Source: PUPG01 sp031323845
GTDB lineage: Bacteria > Bacteroidota > Bacteroidia > Bacteroidales > UBA7960
Reading direction: 5' to 3'
Length of the DNA: 16,643 nt
Assembly (NCBI GenBank): GCA_031323845.1
Contig: JAVIYP010000060.1
Coordinates: forward strand, 1-16,643
Shown: piece after piece, positions 1-6,924 of the stretch
Numbering within the stretch: the first letter of the stretch is position 1
Layout of the letters: each line of letters opens with the position of its first letter
The notes under the pieces: generated by a model
Seen by the model: the letters and a program-made list of their open reading frames with translations, nothing else
Databases searched by the model: none
What the model was told of the DNA's origin: nothing
Translations under genes and position numbers: made by a program

Positions 1-552
1 GCATTCCCCATCGTGGCCGGTGAAAGCGGCGAACCTAACGACACTTTTGTTGAACAACTGGTGGCCAATGCTGAGGCAGGCATCAACACCCTTATTGAAA
101 TGGGCGTAACAGATCCTGCGCGCGTAGGCGTTTCGGGACATTCCTATGGCGCCTTCATGACAGCCAATTTGCTGACGCACAGCGATATTTTTGCCGCAGG
201 CGTTGCGCGTAGCGGAGCATACAACAGAACGCTGACCCCTTTCGGTTTCCAGCTCGAAGAGCGCACCTATTGGGAAGCGCCCGATGTTTACAACAGCATG
301 TCGCCCTTTATGCATGCCGACAAGATGAATGTTCCGATGCTGCTGATCCACGGCGCCGATGACAACAATGCAGGCACGTTTCCCATGCAAAGCGAAAGAT
401 ATTATGAGGCATTGCGCGGCCATGGGGCAACCGTTAGGCTGGTGATGCTTCCGCATGAAAGCCACGGCTACAGGGCCAGGGAGTCGGTGTTGCATATGCA
501 TTGGGAGTGGCTGGAATGGTTTAACAGGTACGTTAAAGACAACGAACTGTAG
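1..552 (+). CDS. S9 family serine peptidase, glutamyl-endopeptidase-like (3' part)
   Basis: This is the C-terminal catalytic part of an alpha/beta-hydrolase peptidase of the prolyl oligopeptidase family (S9). The reading frame is open from base 1, so the gene starts outside the window; the GTG at 13 is internal. All three parts of the catalytic triad are visible, numbered from base 1: the nucleophile Ser48 in GHSYG, an Asp in HGADDNN (probably Asp121), and His155 in ESHGY. The stretch DNNAGTFPMQSERYYEAL followed by ESHGYRARES closely resembles, from memory, the chloroplast/bacterial glutamyl endopeptidase group (S9D). Members cleave peptides after acidic residues and are usually long, with an N-terminal beta-propeller, so most of this protein is missing here. 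Cellular location cannot be judged without the N-terminus. It ends with TAG at 550-552. The family call is firm; the S9D subgroup is likely. Confidence 0.9.
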   Translation, partial: AFPIVAGESGEPNDTFVEQLVANAEAGINTLIEMGVTDPARVGVSGHSYGAFMTANLLTHSDIFAAGVARSGAYNRTLTPFGFQLEERTYWEAPDVYNSMSPFMHADKMNVPMLLIHGADDNNAGTFPMQSERYYEALRGHGATVRLVMLPHESHGYRARESVLHMHWEWLEWFNRYVKDNEL

Positions 553-553
553 C

Positions 554-590
554 CCCGGGCCAGGTGTACGGTGCGGGAATACTTTTATTC
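554..590 (+). terminator. Weak hairpin after the S9 peptidase gene
   Basis: Immediately after the stop codon, CCCG (554-557) can pair with CGGG (574-577). After one mismatch, GCC (559-561) pairs with GGT (570-572), leaving an 8-base loop. An imperfect T-rich stretch follows around 582-589. The stem is short and the T tract is broken, so this is only a possible terminator. Confidence 0.3.
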
Positions 591-716
591 GTTGAAGTGT
601 TTATTGTTTAAGCGTTGAATCGTTTAATCGTTTAATCGTTGAATCGTTTAATCGTTGAATCGTTTAATCGTTTAATCGTTGAATCGTTTAATCGTTGAAA
701 CGTTTAACTTTTGAAT
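590..716. repeat. 8-bp tandem repeat with a 40-bp higher-order unit
   Basis: Tandem octamers come in two forms, A = CGTTGAAT and B = CGTTTAAT, which differ at one base. From 613 the order is A B B A B, A B B A B, then three units (two close to A and B, the last more degenerate) ending at 716. So 613-652 and 653-692 are identical 40-base blocks. More degenerate units extend upstream to about 590. No open frame or RNA gene is recognisable. The rest of the 553-817 gap holds an imperfect inverted repeat (744-788) and the short leader of the next gene. Confidence 0.95.
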
Positions 717-743
717 GGGTTTTGTCTGAGTTAAGGATTACAG

Positions 744-788
744 CAGGGGTTTGATGATAACAGCTTGTTGATAACTACTTAAACCCTG
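744..788. other. Imperfect inverted repeat upstream of the T9SS gene
   Basis: CAGGGGTTT (744-752) can pair with AAACCCTG (781-788) with one bulged G, around a 28-base loop. The loop contains the direct repeat TGATAAC twice. No T tract follows, so it is not an ordinary terminator. It lies 29 bases before the ATG of the T9SS gene and could be a leader structure or a chance pairing. Confidence 0.3.
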
Positions 789-817
789 GGAATCCATTAC
801 CTGTAAACTTTGAAAAT

Positions 818-2491
818 ATGAAAGCTGGTGGTCTGTTTTCAATAATTATCTTTCTGTTAAGCATTAATTCTTTTTCTCAGCCCTTATGGACCAGGGTTCT
901 GGACGCACAAGAGCATAACAAGTCCACGGCTGCCGGTAATGCATTGTTAAATAACTCAATTATCTTGCAGGCGGGCTATGTTGGTCACGGTGGTTATGCA
1001 TTACCCAACTTTGTTGCAAATAGTCTTATTGCGTATGACCTGGATGGCAATGTTTTGTGGCATGTTAGCGGCTCAAATGACAGCAAATCTCCTGTGTTTT
1101 TTCCAGGCGGGCTCTTTGGACTGATTTCCAGCCATGCAAACCATATCTATGCAGTGGGCTATAATTATGATTATTGGGGAGAAAGCTTTTTGTCTTTTTC
1201 AAAATTTGATGAACAAGGCGGCCTGGTATTCCAGAATAAACACTTTTGGGAAAACCCTTATGAATATGAAAACATGTCACCTGTGTCCATGGATGTTTAT
1301 GAAAGCAAAGAAATCATCATTGCGCTGCACGACAACACCGTTGTAAAGACCGACGCATCGGGTCAGTTCATATGGCTGCCAAGCTATGACTTTGAAATCA
1401 TTCAAATTGGCTTTTTCAACAACAACAGTATTTTTATGATGACGGATGAAAGCTTGTATCTCGCGGATTTGGATGGCACTATCCTGAACGCTGTTGTTTT
1501 TGAAGATGCATGTTTGGAAGCCGTGGTGCATAATGATACCATTTACCAGCTATTTTCAAATATAATCATATCACTGGATGCTGATTTACAGATAATTGAC
1601 ACAATACCTGTATCGCAACATATTGCCTTAAAAAGTTTAAAACATGTTGATGATAAACTCTGGGTGATGGGTGTTAAAGATCAGCAAATACAAATGGTGA
1701 AAATTGAGAATCATGCTGCATCAGAACCCTTAACATTTGAACTGCTTGTTCAGTCACCCGATTTTTTGATTGCAGACAGCCGTTTTATATTTACCGGAAC
1801 TTCACCATCAGGACAAATTGCAGTCTATTCATATGAAAATGAAGAAGAGCCAGATGTCTACATATGGCCTGATATAGAATTGGTTGACTTCACCATTTCC
1901 AATCTTGAATATGAATATATAGATACCGAACCAATTGCCATTTACTTTGATACCGAGATGACCATATACAATAACAGCGATGATGTTATTGAAACATTTG
2001 CCGTATTTACAACCTTGATGAAAAATGGGGTTTATGCATTCACACCTTTTTTCTATGAAAAATTTACGGAATATGCCATACATCCTTATGAAGAATTGAC
2101 AATCCAGCTCCCCAGAATGCGGAAGGATGATCCTCCTTCACATAATAATGAGTTCTGTTTTGAACTGTTGGCTCCAAACTCCGGGATTGAACCCGATATT
2201 AGCCAAAACCTGCTCTGCAAAACTTTTGATATTGTCAGCGCAGATGACCTGCAGCATTCAAATAGCCTCCTTGTTTATCCAAATCCGGCAAAAGACTATC
2301 TTGTTGTAAATGCAAGCAAAGACGGATTAATCCACATTGCTTTAAAAAATTCATATGGGCAGGTGGTTTATGATAAAACAACATTTGCATCGGAGGTCAT
2401 TCTGGATATTTCTACCTTAAGCCCGGGGCTGTATCTGCTAACCATTGTGGCAAACAACGATCGTATCACCAAAAAGGTCATCAAAGAATAA
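818..2491 (+). CDS. Secreted protein with T9SS type A C-terminal sorting domain
   Basis: A 557-residue protein predicted to be exported by Sec and then secreted or surface-anchored by the type IX secretion system. Residues 1-21 form a signal peptide (Met-Lys, then a hydrophobic run FSIIIFLLSINSF, cleavage probably after SQ). Residues about 25-340 contain repeated short strands such as DGNVLWHVSG and DASGQFIWLP, like beta-propeller (PQQ-like) blades. Residues about 345-475 look like a beta-sandwich of the CARDB type. The last 75 residues carry the sorting-domain pattern: VYPNPAKDYLVV, then NSYGQVVYD, then LSPGLYLLTI and a basic C-terminal end. No catalytic motif is visible, so the function of the exported part is unknown. 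By eye the gene is clearly richer in A/T than its neighbours, and it lies between two tandem-repeat regions. The ATG at 818 is chosen because it begins the signal peptide. Confidence 0.9.
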   Translation: MKAGGLFSIIIFLLSINSFSQPLWTRVLDAQEHNKSTAAGNALLNNSIILQAGYVGHGGYALPNFVANSLIAYDLDGNVLWHVSGSNDSKSPVFFPGGLFGLISSHANHIYAVGYNYDYWGESFLSFSKFDEQGGLVFQNKHFWENPYEYENMSPVSMDVYESKEIIIALHDNTVVKTDASGQFIWLPSYDFEIIQIGFFNNNSIFMMTDESLYLADLDGTILNAVVFEDACLEAVVHNDTIYQLFSNIIISLDADLQIIDTIPVSQHIALKSLKHVDDKLWVMGVKDQQIQMVKIENHAASEPLTFELLVQSPDFLIADSRFIFTGTSPSGQIAVYSYENEEEPDVYIWPDIELVDFTISNLEYEYIDTEPIAIYFDTEMTIYNNSDDVIETFAVFTTLMKNGVYAFTPFFYEKFTEYAIHPYEELTIQLPRMRKDDPPSHNNEFCFELLAPNSGIEPDISQNLLCKTFDIVSADDLQHSNSLLVYPNPAKDYLVVNASKDGLIHIALKNSYGQVVYDKTTFASEVILDISTLSPGLYLLTIVANNDRITKKVIKE

Positions 2492-2583
2492 TCCAATCAT
2501 AATAATAAAAACAGCTATCAAACCTAGGCTATATACCATATGACACAAAGATAATGGCAGATCAATAGAAAAAACGAGGTGTC

Positions 2584-2615
2584 AAAAACGGTCAACGTTA
2601 TTTAGGCATTGACCG
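2584..2615 (-). terminator. Hairpin plus T tract, minus-strand orientation
   Basis: CGGTCAA (2589-2595) and TTGACCG (2609-2615) form a perfect 7-bp stem with a 13-base loop. Read on the minus strand, five T residues follow the stem directly (AAAAA at 2584-2588 on the plus strand). On the plus strand there is no T tract, so the element has terminator shape only for minus-strand transcription. No minus-strand gene is seen upstream of it. Confidence 0.5.
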
Positions 2616-2685
2616 CCTCTGACTTCTGACCTCCTACCTCTCTTTCTTCCTTCGAGCTTCGAGCTTCGAGCTTCCAGCTCCTTCC
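2616..2685. repeat. Heptamer-periodic repeat (CTTCTGA-like and TTCGAGC units)
   Basis: From 2616 the sequence falls into consecutive 7-base blocks: CCTCTGA, CTTCTGA, CCTCCTA, CCTCTCT, TTCTTCC, three exact copies of TTCGAGC (2651-2671), TTCCAGC and TCCTTCC. The first part shares its unit with the larger array at 12528-12625. The whole tract is pyrimidine-rich on the plus strand and ends about 36 bases before the promoter box of the ABC-F gene. The rest of the 2492-2736 gap holds the minus-strand hairpin at 2584-2615 and that promoter. Confidence 0.8.
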
Positions 2686-2721
2686 AGGTTTCTTCCTGCC
2701 CGATTATTGATCGTTTCTTCC

Positions 2722-2729
2722 TACCTTTG
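2722..2729 (+). promoter_or_regulatory. Bacteroidota -7 box (TACCTTTG) of the ABC-F gene
   Basis: TACCTTTG is an exact match to the Bacteroidota -7 consensus TAnnTTTG. It ends 7 bases before the ATG at 2737, which would make the mRNA nearly leaderless. The nearest upstream TTG (2707-2709) is only 12 bases away, shorter than usual for a -33 element, so the promoter may be weak or the -33 element degenerate. Confidence 0.5.
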
Positions 2730-2736
2730 CGCGCTG

Positions 2737-4626
2737 ATGGAAGCGATAAACTACATACAGGCCAGGGATGTCTCAAAGTCATACGGAGAGAAGGTCCTTT
2801 TCCGGGGGATCTCTGTCAGCATTTCCCAGGGACAAAAGGTGGCACTGATCGCGCCCAATGGGAGCGGGAAAACCACATTATTGAACATCCTGGCCGGGCT
2901 GGATTATCCCGACGAGGGCTTCTGCACCTGCCGTACAGGTCTGAGGATATCATACCTGCCACAGAATCCGGCCTTTAACGAAACGCTGAGTGTTGACGAG
3001 GTTCTGCTTTCCGCCGACAATGAACAAACGCGTCTAATCAGGGCCTACGAAGAGTTTGTCAGCGACCCGGACAATGCCAGGGATCCCGCGAAAGCGAAAG
3101 AGCTGCAAAAACTCATTGAACGCATGGATGCCCTGCAGGCCTGGGATTATGAGCAGCGGGTCAAGCAGGTCCTGACCATGTTGAAAATCGGAAAACTGAC
3201 GGCCCCTGTTCAAAGCCTTTCAGGGGGTCAGGTCAAACGGCTTGCTTTAGCCAGGGTGCTGATTGAGGAGCCCGACTTCCTGCTGCTTGATGAACCAACA
3301 AACCACCTGGACATTGAAATGATTGAATGGCTTGAAGGCTTTTTCTCCAGGCAGAAAGTCACCCTGCTGATGGTGACTCACGATCGCTACTTTCTGGATG
3401 CCGTATGCAACGAGATCATCGAAATGGAAAACAGCCAGGTGTTTACCTACAAAGGCAACTACGCCTCTTTCCTTGAAAAAAAACACGAAAGAAAAGCAGC
3501 TGAGGCAGCACGGAACGAGAAGGCGATCAATTTGTTGCGAAAGGAAACCGAATGGATGCGCCGGAGTCCGCCTGCGCGCACAAGCAAATCAAAAGCCAGA
3601 ATAGCCTCCTACCAGACACTGAAAGAAGAGACATCCGGGATCCGGCAAAAAGGCATGGGAGCAATCCCTGTGCAAATGAGCAGGCTGGGATCAAAAATCC
3701 TGGAACTGCAAAACGTGTGTAAGACATTTGACGGATTAAACGTGCTCGATAATTTTTCCTACGTTTTCAAAAAGGGCGAACGCATTGGCATTGTGGGTCC
3801 TAACGGCACTGGTAAAAGCACCCTGTTAAACATAGTCACCGGAAACCTCCGGCCCGATGCGGGAAAAGTCATTACCGGTGAAACTATTCAATTCGGCTAT
3901 TTCCGCCAGGAAGGTATCCTGGTTGACGATGAGAAAAAAGTTCTTGAGGTGATCACCGATCATGCTGAGCAGATTCAGTTTGGGAAGGGCGGATCAATGA
4001 GCGCTGCACAGTTTCTGCGCTACTTTAACTTTCCCAACCACATGCACCACGACAGGGTGGCCAAACTCAGCGGCGGCGAAAAAAGACGGCTGTACCTGCT
4101 TACGGTGCTGATCAGCAACCCAAACTTCCTCATCCTCGATGAGCCTACCAACGATCTTGACATTGAAACGCTTAACCTTCTGGAAGATTACCTGTTGCGC
4201 TTCCAGGGTTGCCTGATCATCGTGTCGCACGACAGGTACTTTCTCGACAGGCTGGCAGATCACCTGTTTGTCTTCAGGGGCATTGGCGACATCAAGGATT
4301 TTTCGAGCAATTACACCGCCTACCGGCTTCAGTCAAACAACACACAAAAAGCTGCGGCGAATAAACCCAAAGCGGAAAAGCCTAACAAACCGTCTGCATC
4401 AAAAGAAGAAAAGAAGAAGCTTACCTATAAAGAACAAAAAGAACTGGAATTGCTTGAGCGTGAGATCGATACACTTGAGCAGGAAAAAGCAGCCCTGATT
4501 GAACAAATGAACTCAGGAGCACTTGCACAGGATAAACTGCTGGAGTGCTCTGAAAGATACAAGGCAGTAGAAAACCTTTTGGATGTTAAATCTGACCGCT
4601 GGCTGGAACTTTCAGACCGCAGTTAG
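2737..4626 (+). CDS. uup: ABC-F family ATPase, Uup type
   Basis: A 629-residue soluble protein with two ABC ATPase domains and no membrane segments. Family members act on ribosomes or, for Uup, are also linked to DNA and replication phenotypes. Domain 1 has Walker A APNGSGKTT (39-47; the usual first Gly is Ala), signature LSGGQ (161-165) and Walker B LLLDEPTNHLD (182-192). Domain 2 has GPNGTGKST (354-362), LSGGE (444-448) and LILDEPTNDLD (465-475). Between the domains is the charged helical linker typical of ABC-F. A Lys/Glu-rich coiled coil from about residue 535 to the end is the Uup-type C-terminal DNA-binding domain. Length matches Uup (about 630). The ATG at 2737 is preferred over the in-frame TTG at 2707, because the latter lies upstream of the promoter box and adds residues not seen in the family. 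The gene is convergent with dnaN, 12 bases apart. Confidence 0.93.
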   Translation: MEAINYIQARDVSKSYGEKVLFRGISVSISQGQKVALIAPNGSGKTTLLNILAGLDYPDEGFCTCRTGLRISYLPQNPAFNETLSVDEVLLSADNEQTRLIRAYEEFVSDPDNARDPAKAKELQKLIERMDALQAWDYEQRVKQVLTMLKIGKLTAPVQSLSGGQVKRLALARVLIEEPDFLLLDEPTNHLDIEMIEWLEGFFSRQKVTLLMVTHDRYFLDAVCNEIIEMENSQVFTYKGNYASFLEKKHERKAAEAARNEKAINLLRKETEWMRRSPPARTSKSKARIASYQTLKEETSGIRQKGMGAIPVQMSRLGSKILELQNVCKTFDGLNVLDNFSYVFKKGERIGIVGPNGTGKSTLLNIVTGNLRPDAGKVITGETIQFGYFRQEGILVDDEKKVLEVITDHAEQIQFGKGGSMSAAQFLRYFNFPNHMHHDRVAKLSGGEKRRLYLLTVLISNPNFLILDEPTNDLDIETLNLLEDYLLRFQGCLIIVSHDRYFLDRLADHLFVFRGIGDIKDFSSNYTAYRLQSNNTQKAAANKPKAEKPNKPSASKEEKKKLTYKEQKELELLEREIDTLEQEKAALIEQMNSGALAQDKLLECSERYKAVENLLDVKSDRWLELSDRS

Positions 4627-4631
4627 GCGTC

Positions 4632-4654
4632 AATGCTTTTAAGCGCCAAGCATT
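4632..4654. terminator. Hairpin between convergent uup and dnaN
   Basis: AATGCTT (4632-4638) and AAGCATT (4648-4654) form a perfect 7-bp stem with a 9-base loop. It spans the 12-base gap after the uup stop and the last codons of dnaN. Neither strand has a clear T tract after the stem, so a role as a bidirectional terminator is only possible. Confidence 0.35.
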
Positions 4655-5763
4655 ACAGGCATCACCAGCATCAAAATATCTTCGTCCTCGTTTTCACTAT
4701 TTACCGGAGAAATTATTCCGGCGCGGTTTGGCTCAGACATTTCCAGCATCACCTGTTCGGAGCCCAGGTTGTTGAGCATTTCGACCATGAATTTGCTGTT
4801 GAAACCGATTTCAAGATCATTTCCCTCATAATGACAAACGATGCGTTCCTTGGCCTCATTGGCATAATCGAGGTCTTCAGCCATGAGGATCAGCTCGGTG
4901 CCGGCAATTTTAAACCTGACCTGGTAGGTGGTCTGATTTGAAAAGATGGATACCCTTTTTATTGAGTTGAGGAAGGGTTGCCGGTCAACGGTCAGTTTAT
5001 TTGGGTTATTGGTAGGAATAACGGCTGAATAGTTGGGATACCTGCCCTCAATGAGGCGGCAGGTCATGATGATGTTTTTGAAGGAAAACCGTGCGTTGGT
5101 CTGGTCATAGTCGATCTGCACGGGCATGTCGTCATGAACCAGGATGTGCCGCATCTGGTTCAGGGCTTTTTTGGGAAGAATGAAGCTTGCTGTTTCTTCT
5201 GATTTTACATCCTTACGATGGTATTTCACCAGTTTATGTGCATCGGTGGCAACAAACGTGGTTCCTTCATCGGAGATCTGGCAGAACACACCTGCCATCA
5301 CTGGACGCAGGTCGTCGTTAGAGGCAGCAAAAATGGTTTTGCTGATGGCCTGGTACAGTATCTCCGAATCGATGGAAATAGTGGCAGCATCAGCAATCTC
5401 AGGAAGTTGAGGATATTCATCGCCATTCTGGCCTGCCAGTTTATACTTTCCCTCGCCGGCGGTCAGGGTTACCCCAAACTGCTCAGCATCAATATCTAAG
5501 GTTACAGGAATATCAGAAAAGGTTTTCAGGGTGTCAAGAAGTATCTTGGCAGGAATTGCTACATTTCCCTGGCCTTCAGCCATGTCGACATTGATCCGGG
5601 CAGTCATGGTAGTTTCCATGTCGGAAGCTGAGATTCTGATTTCCGAATCTGATAACTCAAAAAGGAAGTTGTCAAGAATAGGCAGGGTGTTGTTTGAGCT
5701 AAGCACACCGCTGATAGCCTGCAATTGCTTTAGCAATAATGAGCTGGATACAATGAACTTCAT
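4639..5763 (-). CDS. dnaN: DNA polymerase III subunit beta (sliding clamp)
   Basis: A 374-residue beta clamp, the standard length. It forms a ring-shaped dimer around DNA and tethers DNA polymerase III and other repair and replication enzymes. Recognised from the N-terminus (MKFIVSSSLLLKQLQAISGV), the segment NTLPILDNFLFEL, the SASDMETTM strand, GKYKLAGQNGDEYP, the region ATDAHKLVKYH, and the C-terminal end ILMLVMPVML, which forms part of the partner-binding pocket. Three repeated clamp domains fit the length. It is the last gene of the minus-strand block, but a 67-base gap containing a good promoter separates it from the DUF4340 gene, so it is probably transcribed at least partly on its own. 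It is not next to dnaA here. No abnormality seen. Confidence 0.97.
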   Translation of the reverse strand: MKFIVSSSLLLKQLQAISGVLSSNNTLPILDNFLFELSDSEIRISASDMETTMTARINVDMAEGQGNVAIPAKILLDTLKTFSDIPVTLDIDAEQFGVTLTAGEGKYKLAGQNGDEYPQLPEIADAATISIDSEILYQAISKTIFAASNDDLRPVMAGVFCQISDEGTTFVATDAHKLVKYHRKDVKSEETASFILPKKALNQMRHILVHDDMPVQIDYDQTNARFSFKNIIMTCRLIEGRYPNYSAVIPTNNPNKLTVDRQPFLNSIKRVSIFSNQTTYQVRFKIAGTELILMAEDLDYANEAKERIVCHYEGNDLEIGFNSKFMVEMLNNLGSEQVMLEMSEPNRAGIISPVNSENEDEDILMLVMPVMLGA

Positions 5764-5789
5764 AATTTTCCTGATTTTGAAATGAATAG

Positions 5790-5816
5790 CAAAGATAATT
5801 TTTTATTGAAAACCAA
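5790..5816 (-). promoter_or_regulatory. dnaN promoter (TTG-N16-TATCTTTG)
   Basis: On the minus strand TATCTTTG (plus-strand 5790-5797) matches the Bacteroidota -7 consensus exactly. A TTG (plus-strand CAA at 5814-5816) lies 16 bases upstream and can serve as a slightly close -33 element. The predicted start of transcription leaves a leader of about 20 bases before the dnaN ATG. The surrounding 5764-5830 gap is strongly AT-rich. Confidence 0.6.
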
Positions 5817-5830
5817 TACGCAAATCCTAT

Positions 5831-6919
5831 TTATTTTTCCTCACTTTTCTTGGCCTCTGCAGGTTCCGGCGGAGCAATAAAATAAGAATAAGGACGCATT
5901 AAAGGCTGAAAAACAAAGTATTGCGCCAACGCCATGTCTTCACCGTTTACTTGAAGATAAAACCTGTTCGGGTCAAAATCACGTTTGTCTGACATCAGGG
6001 TACCGTCATCAACAGCTTGCCTTCTGAAAAAATGCAGCTCTTTTTTTTCACCCAGGGTATTAGTGACACTGAGGATAAAGAAAGGATGTTCCGTCAGCCG
6101 GTCGTCCGGTTTCTGTTGTTCCGCAACGGGCAGCAGCCTTTCAGCATAAACGTTCCTGAAGGCATTCAGGAAACGTTCCAGGCGGTCGGTGTTTATGCTG
6201 CCGGCAGCGGCTGCCTCTCCCCTGTGATCATAAAAAAAGAAGGCGTCCTCTTCAAGGACAAGCCGGTACGATTCCACAGGCTGATCAGGGAATTCCACTT
6301 CCACCATACGTATTTCAGATGGGGTAAGACGCAGCACTTCGGGGTTTCTCCAGGCATACGGATCCATCATAAAAAACTGCCTGATTCCGTCATCGCGACC
6401 GGGGAGGTATGCTTCGTAGGGTAATGGTGTTCCGACGGCACTCACATAAGTGCCCGTTCTTTCGGAAATGTCGGGGCCGATAATCAGAGCGCTGACCTGC
6501 TTTTTCCGCCGAATAAGATGCAGATTTCCGGGGAGGTTGACCCAGTGCCTGGCTGCGTACACATTCACCCGAATACCAAATTCTTCGAGGCTTTCCATCA
6601 CCTGTTCGCGGTCAACCGACGACACGGGGCCTCTGACCTGTATCCGTTGCAATGCATTGATCATATCACGCACGGCCATCCGGTCAACGCCTTCCTTCCC
6701 ATTGAGCAGCCATGTTCCTGTTGCATCTTTTTCGAACCAAAGTTCTGTTCCTTCTGCATCCCGGAGCCTTATCCCGGCCACTTCATCCTCCGGTGCCAGC
6801 CTGATCTGTTCAAGCGCCCCCGGCCTTTGGAAGTTACCGTCGAAAAACAGGTACAACACTGCCGACATCAGCAGCAGTGCGATCAGAAACAACAAACGCA
6901 TGTTCCGGGGGTTCATCAT
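5831..6919 (-). CDS. DUF4340 domain-containing membrane-anchored protein
   Basis: A 362-residue protein with one N-terminal membrane segment (about residues 8-26, LLFLIALLLMSAVLYLFF) and the remainder predicted outside the cytoplasm. The following stretch, IRLAPEDEVAGIRLRDAEGTELWFEKDATGTWLLNGKEGVDRMAVRDMINAL, matches DUF4340, a repeated beta-rich fold commonly encoded next to GldG-like ABC auxiliary proteins. Its molecular role is unknown. The start is 5 bases after the stop of the GldFG gene, so the two are very likely co-transcribed and the protein is probably an accessory part of the same envelope complex. Met1 and Met2 are adjacent; either could be the start. It ends in a Lys/Glu-rich tail (EPAEAKKSEEK). 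Family call is fairly confident; function is inferred from context only. Confidence 0.8.
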   Translation of the reverse strand: MMNPRNMRLLFLIALLLMSAVLYLFFDGNFQRPGALEQIRLAPEDEVAGIRLRDAEGTELWFEKDATGTWLLNGKEGVDRMAVRDMINALQRIQVRGPVSSVDREQVMESLEEFGIRVNVYAARHWVNLPGNLHLIRRKKQVSALIIGPDISERTGTYVSAVGTPLPYEAYLPGRDDGIRQFFMMDPYAWRNPEVLRLTPSEIRMVEVEFPDQPVESYRLVLEEDAFFFYDHRGEAAAAGSINTDRLERFLNAFRNVYAERLLPVAEQQKPDDRLTEHPFFILSVTNTLGEKKELHFFRRQAVDDGTLMSDKRDFDPNRFYLQVNGEDMALAQYFVFQPLMRPYSYFIAPPEPAEAKKSEEK

Positions 6920-6924
6920 CGGTA

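Noticed and set aside
590..716. Possible CRISPR array
   Set aside because: Units are only 8 bases with no unique spacers and no cas genes nearby; it is a simple tandem repeat.
2546..2553. Minus-strand TATCTTTG, an exact -7 box
   Set aside because: No -33 TTG lies at a usual distance (nearest CAA on the plus strand is 9 or 29 bases away) and it would point into the T9SS gene antisense. Probably chance in AT-rich DNA.
2582..2782. Minus-strand open frame of 66 codons across the heptamer tract
   Set aside because: Its Ser/Glu/Arg/Lys-rich sequence comes straight from the 7-base repeats, it overlaps the uup promoter and start, and it has no recognisable domain.
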